NCBI GenBank assembly: GCA_028284635.1
Contig: JANQRJ010000071.1
Span: 1-64,000 of the forward strand
Source: Pelagicoccus sp.
GTDB lineage: Bacteria > Verrucomicrobiota > Verrucomicrobiia > Opitutales > Opitutaceae
DNA: 64,000 nt
Reading direction: 5' to 3'
The translations under genes were made by a program, and so were the position numbers. Under the pieces are notes generated by a model, which made no database searches, was not told the DNA's origin, and was given only the letters and a program-made list of their open reading frames with translations. This document shows, piece after piece, positions 15,463 to 23,821 of the stretch; the first letter of the stretch is position 1; the number at the start of each line of letters is the position of its first letter.

Positions 15463-16029
15463 ATGAAGTTCCCCACCAACCATGCTCTACTCTCTGATCG
15501 CTGTCGACTTCGCTATATATCCAAGGAAGACATACCTGAGATCTTCGCCGCCTCACGCTATCCAGGCTTTACGGACGGTATGCGATGGGAACCGCCGGAA
15601 AGCGAGGACGAGCTCATCGCTCCCTACGAAAACAATATAAAGGCGTGGCAAAATGATACAGCATATTGCTTCACGATAGAAACAATTGATCCGATTTCAT
15701 TCGTGGGTAGAATCGTGATTCGAAAACAAAAAGAGCCGAATGTTTGGGACCTAGGCTTCTGGACGCATCCAGAAAGGCAAAGCCAGGGCTTCATGAGCGA
15801 AGCAGTGAAGACTTTACTAGCTTTTGGCTTTCTCGAGCTGCAAGCCGCCAGAATAGAAGCTGGTCACGCGCTTTGGAACAAGGCTAGCGAACGCGTATTG
15901 AAAAAGAACGGAATGAACTTCATTCGCCGCATTCCGCAAGGCTTCCAGAAGCGCGGAAAATGGATCGAAGAGAACCTACTGGGAATCGACCTGGACAACT
16001 GGCAGGCGAGGAGACCGACGACTTCGTAG
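15463..16029 (+). CDS. GNAT N-acetyltransferase (RimJ/RimL type)
   Basis: A 188-residue protein with the acetyl-CoA fold: SDRCRLRYISKEDIPEIF at the N-terminus, FVGRIVIRKQKEPNVWDLGF, the Q/RxxGxG/A-like pyrophosphate loop in ERQSQGFMSEAVKTLLAFGF, and the RimJ-type ending ASERVLKKNGMNFIRRIPQG. It would acetylate an amino group of a protein N-terminus or a small molecule; the acceptor is unknown. Its AT-richer middle differs somewhat from its neighbours. It converges with lpxA across a small hairpin. Confidence 0.85.
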   Translation: MKFPTNHALLSDRCRLRYISKEDIPEIFAASRYPGFTDGMRWEPPESEDELIAPYENNIKAWQNDTAYCFTIETIDPISFVGRIVIRKQKEPNVWDLGFWTHPERQSQGFMSEAVKTLLAFGFLELQAARIEAGHALWNKASERVLKKNGMNFIRRIPQGFQKRGKWIEENLLGIDLDNWQARRPTTS

Positions 16030-16062
16030 ATTAAAAACGCGAAGTTGCATCCTAAATCTACG
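16025..16062. terminator. Inverted repeat between convergent genes, possible terminator
   Basis: CGTAGATT (16025-16032) and AATCTACG (16055-16062) form an 8-bp stem with a 22-base loop. It overlaps the GNAT stop codon. There is no clear T-run. Confidence 0.35.
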
Positions 16063-16100
16063 AGAACCAGGATAACATTCCCAATTCCCATTCTCTACCT

Positions 16101-16889
16101 TCACTTGCTTCCGCCCATGAGGCCGCGTTCGGAGGCCTCAGCAAAGGCGACGTAGGCTTTGGCGTCCGGCGTATCCGAAAATTCGCTACTCCTGACTGCT
16201 TCAATAGCTTGCTGACGGTTGAGACCCTCGCGGTAGAAGGCCTTGAAGAGAAACTTCACGATGGCCATGCGGTCGGCCGCGAAGCCGCTGCGCTCCAAAC
16301 CGACTTTGTTGAACATGCGAACCTTCGCCGGATTTCCGTCGCCGAGCATGAAGGGCGGCACGTCCTGCTCCACCTTGGCGCAGCCGCCGATGAAGCAGTG
16401 CTGGCCGAGTCGGCAAAACTGGTGGATGGCCGTCACGCCGCCGATACCGACGTGGTCCTCTACAACGATGTGCCCGGCAAAGGCCACGCTGTTACTCGCA
16501 ATAAGATGATTGCCGATCTTGCAGCAATGGCCCACATGACTGTAGGCGAGAAGGTTGTTGTCGTTTCCGATTTCGGTCCAGTCGCCGTCGTTGGTCGCCG
16601 CGTTGATCGAGACGTACTCGCGAAAAGTATTTCGATCTCCGATACGCGTGCCGGGATTCCCTCCCTTGAACTTGAGATCCTGCGTCTGCATGCCGATACT
16701 GCAATAGGGATAGATCTGGTTGTCCTGCCCCAGAATGGTCCGGCCCCAGACCGTCGCATGATGCCAGATCTTCGTGCCAGAACCGATGGAAACTCCGGGA
16801 CCGATCACCGCGTAAGGACCTATTTCGACATTCGAACCGAGTTCCGCTTTGGGATCGACGATGGCGGTGGGATGAATGAGAGAGTTCAT
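16101..16889 (-). CDS. lpxA: UDP-N-acetylglucosamine acyltransferase
   Basis: A 262-residue left-handed beta-helix protein with hexapeptide repeats from residue 5 (IHPTAIVDPKAELGSNVEIG onwards). It adds the first 3-hydroxyacyl chain of lipid A. The catalytic His lies in AYSHVGHCCKIGN, and the family block DRNTFREYVSINAAT is present. The C-terminal helical domain FLFKAFYREGLNRQQAIEAV is complete. It lies 23 bases downstream of the lpxC/fabZ fusion, so the two form an operon for lipid A initiation. Confidence 0.95.
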   Translation of the reverse strand: MNSLIHPTAIVDPKAELGSNVEIGPYAVIGPGVSIGSGTKIWHHATVWGRTILGQDNQIYPYCSIGMQTQDLKFKGGNPGTRIGDRNTFREYVSINAATNDGDWTEIGNDNNLLAYSHVGHCCKIGNHLIASNSVAFAGHIVVEDHVGIGGVTAIHQFCRLGQHCFIGGCAKVEQDVPPFMLGDGNPAKVRMFNKVGLERSGFAADRMAIVKFLFKAFYREGLNRQQAIEAVRSSEFSDTPDAKAYVAFAEASERGLMGGSK

Positions 16890-16912
16890 CTGACTTTGCG
16901 TAGTTGAAGTTT

Positions 16913-18250
16913 CTATACGTCCTCGCCTTCGCTCAGGATCATGAACTTGAGCTCGCCGGAGGAGGCCAGCTTGTCGCCGACGTAGCAGTTGGCAGCCGCC
17001 GTGCCGATCTTGCCGCGCATGATCTTAAGCAGCTTCACTTCGATGCGCAGCTGATCGCCGGGGACGACCTTCTGCCGCCACTTGACCTTGTCCACGCTCA
17101 TGAAAACCGCGGTCTTTCCCTCGGCGTTGATGGCCCGCAGCATCAGGATGCCAGCCGCCTGGGCCATCGCTTCGATCTGCAGGACTCCGGGCATGATGGG
17201 CTGACCGGGGTAATGCCCCTGGAAGAAGGGTTCATTGATAGTGACGTTCTTGATCGCGGTCAGCTCGTTATCGCCACGAAACTCGACCACGCGGTCTACC
17301 ATCAGAAAGGGGTAGCGGTGCGGCAGAGTCTCGATGATGCGGCGAATGTCGAGCTGAGTCTCTTCGGAGATGACTGCGGTCTCGGCCTTCTTCGGCCCAG
17401 CAGCTTTCGGGCTTTTCGCCAGCTCTTCCATCCGCTCGACGAGCTTGGCAGTCAGAGCGGCGTTGATCGCGTGACCTGGACGCACCGCTACGATGTGGGC
17501 CTTGAGCGGCTTGCCGAGCAGAAGTACGTCGCCGATCACGTCCAGAATCTTGTGGCGCACCAACTCGTCCTCGAAACGCAAGGGCTCCTTGGACATGATC
17601 TTGTCGTCCTTTAGCACGATAGCGTTTTCCAAGCTGCCGCCCTTGATCTTGCCGAGTTTGAGCAACTCCTCGATATCCTCGTAGATAGTAAAGGTGCGAG
17701 CCGCCGCAATCTGGGTGGCAAAGACGTCCGGATCGATGTCGATCGATAGATGCTGGGTGTGGATCCCGCGATCGTCCGCCGAGGTGCAGGAGATCTTGAA
17801 GCCATCATAGGGCAAGGCGATGAGCGACGAGTTGCCCTTCGAAACGGAAACGGGTTGGTCGAGCGAGAAGTATTCCCTCTCCGCATCCTGCTCTACCGGT
17901 TCGCCTTCCAGGATCATGTTGACGAAAGCCTTGGCTGAACCGTCCGCGATCGGAGGCTCGCTCGCGTCCATCTCTATCTCCACATTGTCGATACCCATGC
18001 CATGAAGAGCGGCAAGCACGTGCTCGACCGTGTGCACCTTCGCATGGCCGGAGCTGAGCGTAGTCGCTCGCACCAAGTCGGTAACCTGCGAAACGTGCGG
18101 CCTGATGACCGGCTTGTCGTGCAGATCGACGCGACGGATCGCGATGCCGGAGTTTGCTGGGGCGGGTTTGAGGGTTAGCTGGACCTTGTCGCCAGTGTGG
18201 AGGGACGCGCCTTTTATGGATACGTCTCTCAGGAGGGAGCGTTGCTTCAT
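16913..18250 (-). CDS. lpxC/fabZ: Bifunctional UDP-3-O-acyl-GlcNAc deacetylase / 3-hydroxyacyl-ACP dehydratase (LpxC-FabZ fusion)
   Basis: A 445-residue two-domain enzyme. Residues 1-285 are Lpx[21 protein letters not shown] with a zinc His, [12 protein letters not shown], and [14 protein letters not shown] with the other zinc ligands. After a linker, residues about 300-440 are Fab[38 protein letters not shown] with the catalytic His and Glu, and [12 protein letters not shown]. The fusion joins the committed step of lipid A synthesis to the enzyme that competes for the same hydroxyacyl-ACP. Such fusions are known from Bacteroidota and relatives and occur in Verrucomicrobiota. It is the first gene of an lpxC/fabZ-lpxA unit. 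Confidence 0.95.
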   Translation of the reverse strand: MKQRSLLRDVSIKGASLHTGDKVQLTLKPAPANSGIAIRRVDLHDKPVIRPHVSQVTDLVRATTLSSGHAKVHTVEHVLAALHGMGIDNVEIEMDASEPPIADGSAKAFVNMILEGEPVEQDAEREYFSLDQPVSVSKGNSSLIALPYDGFKISCTSADDRGIHTQHLSIDIDPDVFATQIAAARTFTIYEDIEELLKLGKIKGGSLENAIVLKDDKIMSKEPLRFEDELVRHKILDVIGDVLLLGKPLKAHIVAVRPGHAINAALTAKLVERMEELAKSPKAAGPKKAETAVISEETQLDIRRIIETLPHRYPFLMVDRVVEFRGDNELTAIKNVTINEPFFQGHYPGQPIMPGVLQIEAMAQAAGILMLRAINAEGKTAVFMSVDKVKWRQKVVPGDQLRIEVKLLKIMRGKIGTAAANCYVGDKLASSGELKFMILSEGEDV

Positions 18251-18458
18251 GGGCTTGGCTTAGTGGCAGCAATGCAGAGCGAATTCAAGCCATTAGGGTC
18301 GCGCGAAACTTCAACCCGCAGCCATCCGACAACCTCATACAATCCCGTAGCCGCGTTCGTGAGAACGCGGAGGATCCCAGCGGTCGCGGGCATAGCGAGC
18401 CGAAAGCCTCGGCGGCCTTGGTCCCGCGTTCTCACGAACGCGGCTACAAAGTTTGCTA
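18251..18458. other. Intergenic region with family A repeat
   Basis: It holds the upstream region of lpxC/fabZ and the repeat at 18347-18447. No gene or convincing promoter was identified. Confidence 0.4.
18347..18447. repeat. Family A repeat with long spacer
   Basis: GTAGCCGCGTTCGTGAGAAC is separated by about 53 bases, including the small inverted motif AGCCGAAAGCCTCGGCGGCC, from CCGCGTTCTCACGAACGCGG CTAC. The spacer is longer and different from the copy at 12399-12462. It ends 12 bases from the stop of the 1107-residue protein gene. Confidence 0.8.
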
Positions 18459-21400
18459 CTAGAACGACTCGATGATCAGCCTGAGCAAGGCCAGCGAACC
18501 GAGACCGCCCATCGGCGTCAAAGCTGCCAGTACCAGCGGCTGGCTGAAAAACGGAGCGTAGGCGCCGCGGCGGATGCTTTGCAGGTCGGCGACAATGTCC
18601 TTGGGAGTATTGCCTTCCGAACCGATGGTCTGCTTGTAGCGCTTCTCGATCTCGAGCTGGGCGAAAGAACGGCAGGCCTGTGAACGCAGACTCGTGGCCA
18701 TCACACGCATGAGCGCCGCCGGGAGGATCGAGAAGCCGAACAGCAAGCCGGTAATCACCCAACGATACTCCGACCAGGCCCAACCGTCGAACTCCCGCTG
18801 CTGCCCAAGTATCGAAAGAAACAATACGACAAACGGAAAGAACAGATAGCGATTGGGGATTTCCGTGAGCTGGGAAACAAAGTAGATGCAACGCGTCGCG
18901 CGAGACAGCTCCCGCTCCGCTTCGCTCTCCCGCCTAAGGATAGAGGAACGTTGGCCGACCAGCAGACCGTGAGGATCCCATCTCGTCTCCCCATGTTCCC
19001 GCCGACAAAGACGCCCGATCAAGGCCGTGATCCAGACCGCCTCGAAGACCACGAAGGAAAGCAAGGTCAACATGGACGTCGTTTGGAAGAGTTGCGTCAC
19101 CCCGAAAACGGTTTGCAGGCCGAGACTCCGGATGGGCAGGAAATTGTAGCCGCTGGCAATGCCCCAAATGAAGGTCAGCATCATGAAGAGAAACAGCGGA
19201 AAGGCGAAGGAGCGCAAATACCGCGAATCGAAGACGAAGCCCTCCGAGTCTCCGTCAGGCAGGCTTTCGCTGAAGCTCTTCACGTCCGCCCAAAGCCGCC
19301 AAGCAATATGCCCGCCCAACACGACAATGGGAAGCGAAAGCCAGTATTTGAAGTTCTGATACTCGACGCTGAGCACCACACTCTGAAAAAGAGCTCCGTA
19401 GACGAGAGCCGCCGCGGAAAAGCCGATAAACATGTAAAGCTCGCCGCGCAAGTCCCCTATCAGCTTGCCCGTCCCGCGAAAGCTCGTCAGATCGCGAATG
19501 CAAGCATAGCGGCCTAGAACCCTCGGAATGGAAGCGCTGCGGGTCATGGTAATGTAGGCGCAAAAGCACAAGGCGAGAAAAGTGCCGAAGATGTTGAGAA
19601 AAAATGCGGGCCAGGCGCTCACCCCGCTCGACAAGCTAATCGGCTCCAAGGCGCTCGTAACTACGAAAAGATTCGCCAGCATGCCGAGCAGGAGCACGGC
19701 CGCGACAACTAGCTTGCCGAAGCCGAAGGCCCGCCTGGCCGCGACGCAAAGCTCCTGATCGAAGCGCATGACGGCCCTCTCGGACACGACCGTCAGAAAG
19801 AGCAGGCACAGGGAGAAGACGAACCACGAGAAGTTGATCCAGCCACGACTCGCCGGATCGCGCACGTCGAACAGCGCCCGGCCCGTCTCGTCTCCATCCA
19901 CCGAGGTATAGCTGCCGCCCCGCAAGTAGACCGGACCGTCGAAGCCAATCTCGAAGACCTGCGGTTTGTATCGATCGATTTCATACGGATGGCGTATCGC
20001 ATTCGCCGCCATAAGGACCGAAGTGAAGATACTCGTCTGATAGGCGTCGCGAAACGGGGGCACGAGCTGCTGAATCTCGGGAGTCAAGGCCAAGCTATGA
20101 CTGCTGCCGACCACCAGGTTCCGAGTGAACTCGATCTCCGTCGAATACCAAAGATGGGCGTCGAGGTCGGAAGTGAAAAACACCACGTCAGGCAAGAGCG
20201 GCTTGAGCGCCCGCATAAGCAAAAGCTTATCGAAGATGTCCGTGCCAAGGATGCCGATCGCCCTGATCGGGCGATCGCTGCTGCCCGAAGCGCTGGCGAT
20301 CTGATCCGCCAGCCTACGCACGTAGTCGATCTGGTGGCTGCCCTGCGGAGGCGGATCTACGAAGCTGCGAGCATTACCCGCGAGGCGATCCGACCTCTTC
20401 GGTTCGCCCTCCTGCCCAGCTTCCGGGCGTGACGAACTTCCGGATACGCCATCGATTCCACTAAGATAGGAGAACACCCTCAGGCTCTCCATCTGGCGAG
20501 TGAAACGGTCAGGGTCCCGCAACGTCTCAAAGCCCTCTACCGACTGGGCTCCCTTCAGGAAATTCACCGGAGCCGCCCGCCCGTAGCGCGTGTCGGACTC
20601 CACAATCAAAGCCACTCGGCTCAGACTTTCCTGGTCCTCCAGAACTGCCCGCAACTTGAGCTCCTCGATCAGCTCGGCGAAAACCGCAGAGTCGTTGTGC
20701 ACCGCTCGGATATAGTTGACGCCCGAGAGGAGGCGAACCGCCCGTCGAGCGCGAGCCAGGTCCGCGTTCTTGTCCGTCTGCCAAATCGGTTTGTATCCGA
20801 TATCCTGTGACCGAATCCTTTTCGCATTGGAATCCTGGCCTAGCAGCGTCGCGAAATCCGAAGTGGCAGTCGGCGAGAAGACGAACATGCTCGGCCGCTT
20901 CCGCTCCTGTTCGGCAATCCAGGAAGCGAGCGCCGGATCCTCGAGCCTGGCCACGAATTCCAGGAAGGCATTCGACTTGCCGCTCAGCTCGAGGCCCGAC
21001 TCTTCGGCCACGGCTGCAGCTCTCTTGGTCAGCTCCTGGAGAAGATCGAAGACGAGATTCGAGCTGTCTGGACCGATGATCCGCGTATCCATTTCCTCGC
21101 AGCCGACCTTCGACTTGATGTTATCGGAAATCGTTTCCAGGCGAGTCAAGGGCTGCCCAGCCAAGTCTCCACTTCTTAAATACGCCACTACGATCGTGTG
21201 ATAGGACTTGGCGAACGCCGCGCTCCAATCCCCATCGAAATTGACTGACGCGGCGCTGGCCCCCTTTACCTCGACTGGCGAACCGTACCAGCGACGGGAA
21301 AGCGGATCGAGTTCGAAGACCTCAAGCGCCGCCGGGACGAGTTTCGACGCCTCGCCGGATTGGGCGGATTCAAGCGTCACCGCGAAGATCGAGCCGGAAC

Positions 21401-21782
21401 TCCTCGCGCGGTAGCCCGCCTGGCCAAGGGCCAAATGCACCGCATAGCGTCTCCGGCCACGACGCTCTTGGATGTTGACTCGACCCCCTCCCGGCAAGGT
21501 TACAGGAAGCAGCATGCTTGGGAGAGCAGGATCGACTTGAGGAAAGTCGGCTTCCACCAGCAGGCCGTCGTCGAAAAAGTCGAACTTGAAAGGGTCCTCC
21601 CAAGTGCGTTGCTCAGCCTGTTGAGCCTCCGCTCGATCGCGATCGCCAACAGCCGGTCTAGCTGGCTGGGGCGGGCGTAGAGAATCGAGCGGCTTGCGGG
21701 CGTCGAAGACCGCAATAGCCGACAGCAAGGCGAGCACGAAAAACGGAAGGCGAGAAAGATTCTGGTTCGGGGAATCGTTCAT
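18459..21782 (-). CDS. Large membrane protein with periplasmic-binding-like domain and about ten membrane helices, unknown function
   Basis: A 1107-residue protein. One N-terminal helix (LPFFVLALLSAIAVF) precedes about 620 extracytoplasmic residues. Within these, ALIVESDTRYGRAAPVNF and RAIGILGTDIFDKLLLMRAL, then FFTSDLDAHLWYSTE and FTRNLVVGSSHSLAL resemble the two-lobed type I periplasmic-binding (ANF-receptor-like) fold. From about residue 650 there are roughly ten membrane helices with short loops, ending LGSLALLRLIIESF. This is a receptor-like sensor joined to a polytopic membrane part that I cannot assign to a transporter or enzyme family. It stands alone, upstream of lpxC/fabZ on the same strand but separated by a repeat. 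Confidence 0.8.
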   Translation of the reverse strand: MNDSPNQNLSRLPFFVLALLSAIAVFDARKPLDSLRPPQPARPAVGDRDRAEAQQAEQRTWEDPFKFDFFDDGLLVEADFPQVDPALPSMLLPVTLPGGGRVNIQERRGRRRYAVHLALGQAGYRARSSGSIFAVTLESAQSGEASKLVPAALEVFELDPLSRRWYGSPVEVKGASAASVNFDGDWSAAFAKSYHTIVVAYLRSGDLAGQPLTRLETISDNIKSKVGCEEMDTRIIGPDSSNLVFDLLQELTKRAAAVAEESGLELSGKSNAFLEFVARLEDPALASWIAEQERKRPSMFVFSPTATSDFATLLGQDSNAKRIRSQDIGYKPIWQTDKNADLARARRAVRLLSGVNYIRAVHNDSAVFAELIEELKLRAVLEDQESLSRVALIVESDTRYGRAAPVNFLKGAQSVEGFETLRDPDRFTRQMESLRVFSYLSGIDGVSGSSSRPEAGQEGEPKRSDRLAGNARSFVDPPPQGSHQIDYVRRLADQIASASGSSDRPIRAIGILGTDIFDKLLLMRALKPLLPDVVFFTSDLDAHLWYSTEIEFTRNLVVGSSHSLALTPEIQQLVPPFRDAYQTSIFTSVLMAANAIRHPYEIDRYKPQVFEIGFDGPVYLRGGSYTSVDGDETGRALFDVRDPASRGWINFSWFVFSLCLLFLTVVSERAVMRFDQELCVAARRAFGFGKLVVAAVLLLGMLANLFVVTSALEPISLSSGVSAWPAFFLNIFGTFLALCFCAYITMTRSASIPRVLGRYACIRDLTSFRGTGKLIGDLRGELYMFIGFSAAALVYGALFQSVVLSVEYQNFKYWLSLPIVVLGGHIAWRLWADVKSFSESLPDGDSEGFVFDSRYLRSFAFPLFLFMMLTFIWGIASGYNFLPIRSLGLQTVFGVTQLFQTTSMLTLLSFVVFEAVWITALIGRLCRREHGETRWDPHGLLVGQRSSILRRESEAERELSRATRCIYFVSQLTEIPNRYLFFPFVVLFLSILGQQREFDGWAWSEYRWVITGLLFGFSILPAALMRVMATSLRSQACRSFAQLEIEKRYKQTIGSEGNTPKDIVADLQSIRRGAYAPFFSQPLVLAALTPMGGLGSLALLRLIIESF

Positions 21783-21874
21783 GTGGGAGGAGGAGTCGGA
21801 TCAGGGAACCCTACAAAGAGAAACCAAATGCCGAATAAGTTCAAGCGCCGTCAGCGAACAGGCCAGAGAGAACC

Positions 21875-21930
21875 AAACTCTGTCGAGTTCGGCTACCGGC
21901 GAAAATCCGTAGCCGGACTCGACAGAGTTT
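21875..21930. repeat. 22-bp stem inverted repeat
   Basis: AAACTCTGTCGAGTTCGGCT and its inverse AGCCGGACTCGACAGAGTTT extend to a 22-bp stem with one G-T mismatch and a 12-base loop. A related half (CCGAACTCGCGAGAGTTTGG) is at about 30094-30113. It may be another REP-like family. Confidence 0.6.
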
Positions 21931-21936
21931 GATCGC

Positions 21937-21970
21937 AAAAAAAGCCAGCCGCACGAGGCGACTGGCTTTG
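21937..21970 (-). terminator. Rho-independent terminator of the thymidine-phosphorylase-like gene
   Basis: On the minus strand AAAGCCAGTCGCC, loop TCGT, then GCGGCTGGCTTTTTTT: a GC-rich stem followed by a T-run, 35 bases after the stop codon at 22005. Confidence 0.85.
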
Positions 21971-22004
21971 AAATTCTGAAAATCGAACGGTATCCGAAAT
22001 CCGG

Positions 22005-23345
22005 TTACGCGACACGCTCTACTATAAGAGGTGGCGGAGTCGGACGCTTCGGAGCGAGACGATAGGCTGCCTTGAAGTACTCGAGAGCCTGCTCGAGCTT
22101 CGATTCGTCGTTGTAGTGGATCATCATGAGCGGCTCGCCTTGTTTGACTTGAGTGCCGACCTTCTTGATCTCGGAGACGCCGACCGCGTAGTCGATCTTG
22201 CCTTTGGCATCCGCGCCTGCCCCGAGCAGGTGAACGCCCTTGGCAATCTGAGAAGCGTTGATCGTGTGCACGTATCCACGTTTTGGAGCAGGCAGCTTAC
22301 GGATGTGCTTCGCGGTGGGGAATTTCTCCGGATCGTCGATATAGGACGTGTCTCCACCTTGCGCGGCGATGATCTCCTTGAGCTTCTCGAGAGCGGTGCC
22401 GTCCTCGATGTGGCGCATAACCGTCTGCTTCGCTGAGAGCGTGGAACCAGCGACGCCCGCAAGACGAACGATCTCCATTCCGAGCTTGAGCACAAGTTCC
22501 TGCAAGTCTTCCGGACCTTCGCCCTTGAGGAGCTGGATCGCTTCCTTCAATTCGAGCGAGGTTCCGACGGTGTCGCCCAGCGGCTGGTTCATGTCAGTCA
22601 CTAGAGCGACGCAGCGGCGCTTCATAGAGCGGCCGACCCGAGTCATGGAGCGGGCGAGCTGCTTGGCTTGTTCAAGATCGCGGATGAAGGAGCCATTGCC
22701 CCACTTCACGTCGATCACCAGGCCTTCGGCTCCTTCGGCGAGCTTCTTGGAAAGAACGCTGCCGGTAATGAGCGGCAAGCTGGGAATCGTCGCCGTCTTC
22801 TTGCGCAAATCGTAGAGCTTGGCATCGGCCGGAGCAAGCTCCGGGCTCTGCCGAACCATGGCGCCGCCTATGCGCTCGAGCTGCTCGACAAAGTCGTCGA
22901 TCTCCATCTTCGCCTTGAAGCCGGGTACGGAGCTGAGCTTGTCCAAGGAGCTAATCGCAAAGTCCTGATCGATTCCTCCCATCATTGGGATGACGATGCC
23001 AGAAGCCACCGCAAGCGGCACCAGCACGAGCGAAGTCTTGTCTCCCACTCCGCCCGTCGAGTACTTGTCGATCTTCGGCTTCGCAATGTGAGAGAGATCG
23101 ATCACCTCGCCAGAGAGCATCATTTCCTCAGTAAGAATTGCCGTTTCCTGAGCAGACATGCCTTGGAAGAAAATCGCCATTGCCATGGCTGCCATCTGAA
23201 AGTCCGGCATTTCCCCATCCAGGATGGAATCGATCACGAAACGGATTTCCTCCTTCGTGAATTCCTGCCCATCACGCTTCTTTTCGATGAGATACGCGTA
23301 ACTCGGCTTTATAAAACGACGACTGCTTAAGGTTTTTCTAACCAT
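22005..23345 (-). CDS. Thymidine/pyrimidine-nucleoside phosphorylase-like protein with altered active site
   Basis: A 446-residue protein of the class II nucleoside phosphorylase family (helical domain, then the glycosyltransferase-like domain and a C-terminal domain ending in YNDESKLEQALEYFKAAYRL). Conserved: KYSTGGVGDKTS (residues 94-105, phosphate loop), LRKKTATIPSLPLITGSVLSK with the Arg, Ser and Lys that bind the base. Altered: His of the usual KHSTGG is Tyr95, and the usual SGRGLGHTGGT loop is replaced by MGGIDQDFAISS (122-133), so activity on thymidine is not certain. The start follows an AT-rich stretch with TATAAT at 23352-23357. Confidence 0.8.
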   Translation of the reverse strand: MVRKTLSSRRFIKPSYAYLIEKKRDGQEFTKEEIRFVIDSILDGEMPDFQMAAMAMAIFFQGMSAQETAILTEEMMLSGEVIDLSHIAKPKIDKYSTGGVGDKTSLVLVPLAVASGIVIPMMGGIDQDFAISSLDKLSSVPGFKAKMEIDDFVEQLERIGGAMVRQSPELAPADAKLYDLRKKTATIPSLPLITGSVLSKKLAEGAEGLVIDVKWGNGSFIRDLEQAKQLARSMTRVGRSMKRRCVALVTDMNQPLGDTVGTSLELKEAIQLLKGEGPEDLQELVLKLGMEIVRLAGVAGSTLSAKQTVMRHIEDGTALEKLKEIIAAQGGDTSYIDDPEKFPTAKHIRKLPAPKRGYVHTINASQIAKGVHLLGAGADAKGKIDYAVGVSEIKKVGTQVKQGEPLMMIHYNDESKLEQALEYFKAAYRLAPKRPTPPPLIVERVA

Positions 23346-23821
23346 GTCTTTATTATAATAGTGAACAAAACAACTTGCCCTCTGCGACTTGCACGAGAGC
23401 CACGCCTGCCAAACAAAGGCGGAGGCGTATCACTCACCCACACGACGCGCCCGGAAAACGGAGAGGATCAGCGGCCAGCCAACCCCGCCCCACCGACCAA
23501 GCGGCAATTTTGAAGGGCGTATTATGCCACACGTGTCAAGCCCCTAACCGTGACAGCAGCGCAAGTAAATTACCTATTTCACTAGGGTAAAAAGATCAAC
23601 GTATACCCCCGAAACAATCCAATCGGACCTCTAGGCCTATGACTTGCGCATAAGAATTCAAGGTTGTCTTTTTAAGCGTCAACTTGTTTATAATCAATAT
23701 TTTATGAAGATTATGATAAGTTGAAAGCTGTGGACGATTCTTTGGACAATCACCTGCTCGACAGGAGATCTGGACATTCCGGGCTTGTATGCCGCGCCTG
23801 CTCAGGTTTTGTGGACGCCTC
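23346..23821. other. Divergent intergenic region between the phosphorylase-like gene and argS
   Basis: No gene is supported. The part 23640-23720 is clearly AT-rich and contains TTGTCT (23664-23669) and TATAAT (23689-23694) with a 19-base spacer, a weak promoter candidate for argS. TATAAT in the other direction at 23352-23357 may serve the phosphorylase-like gene. Confidence 0.45.

Larger units (their letters stand above)
21783..22004. other. Intergenic region with a large hairpin and a terminator
   Basis: It holds the 5' flank of the 1107-residue protein gene, the hairpin at 21875-21930 and the terminator at 21937-21970. No gene. Confidence 0.5.
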
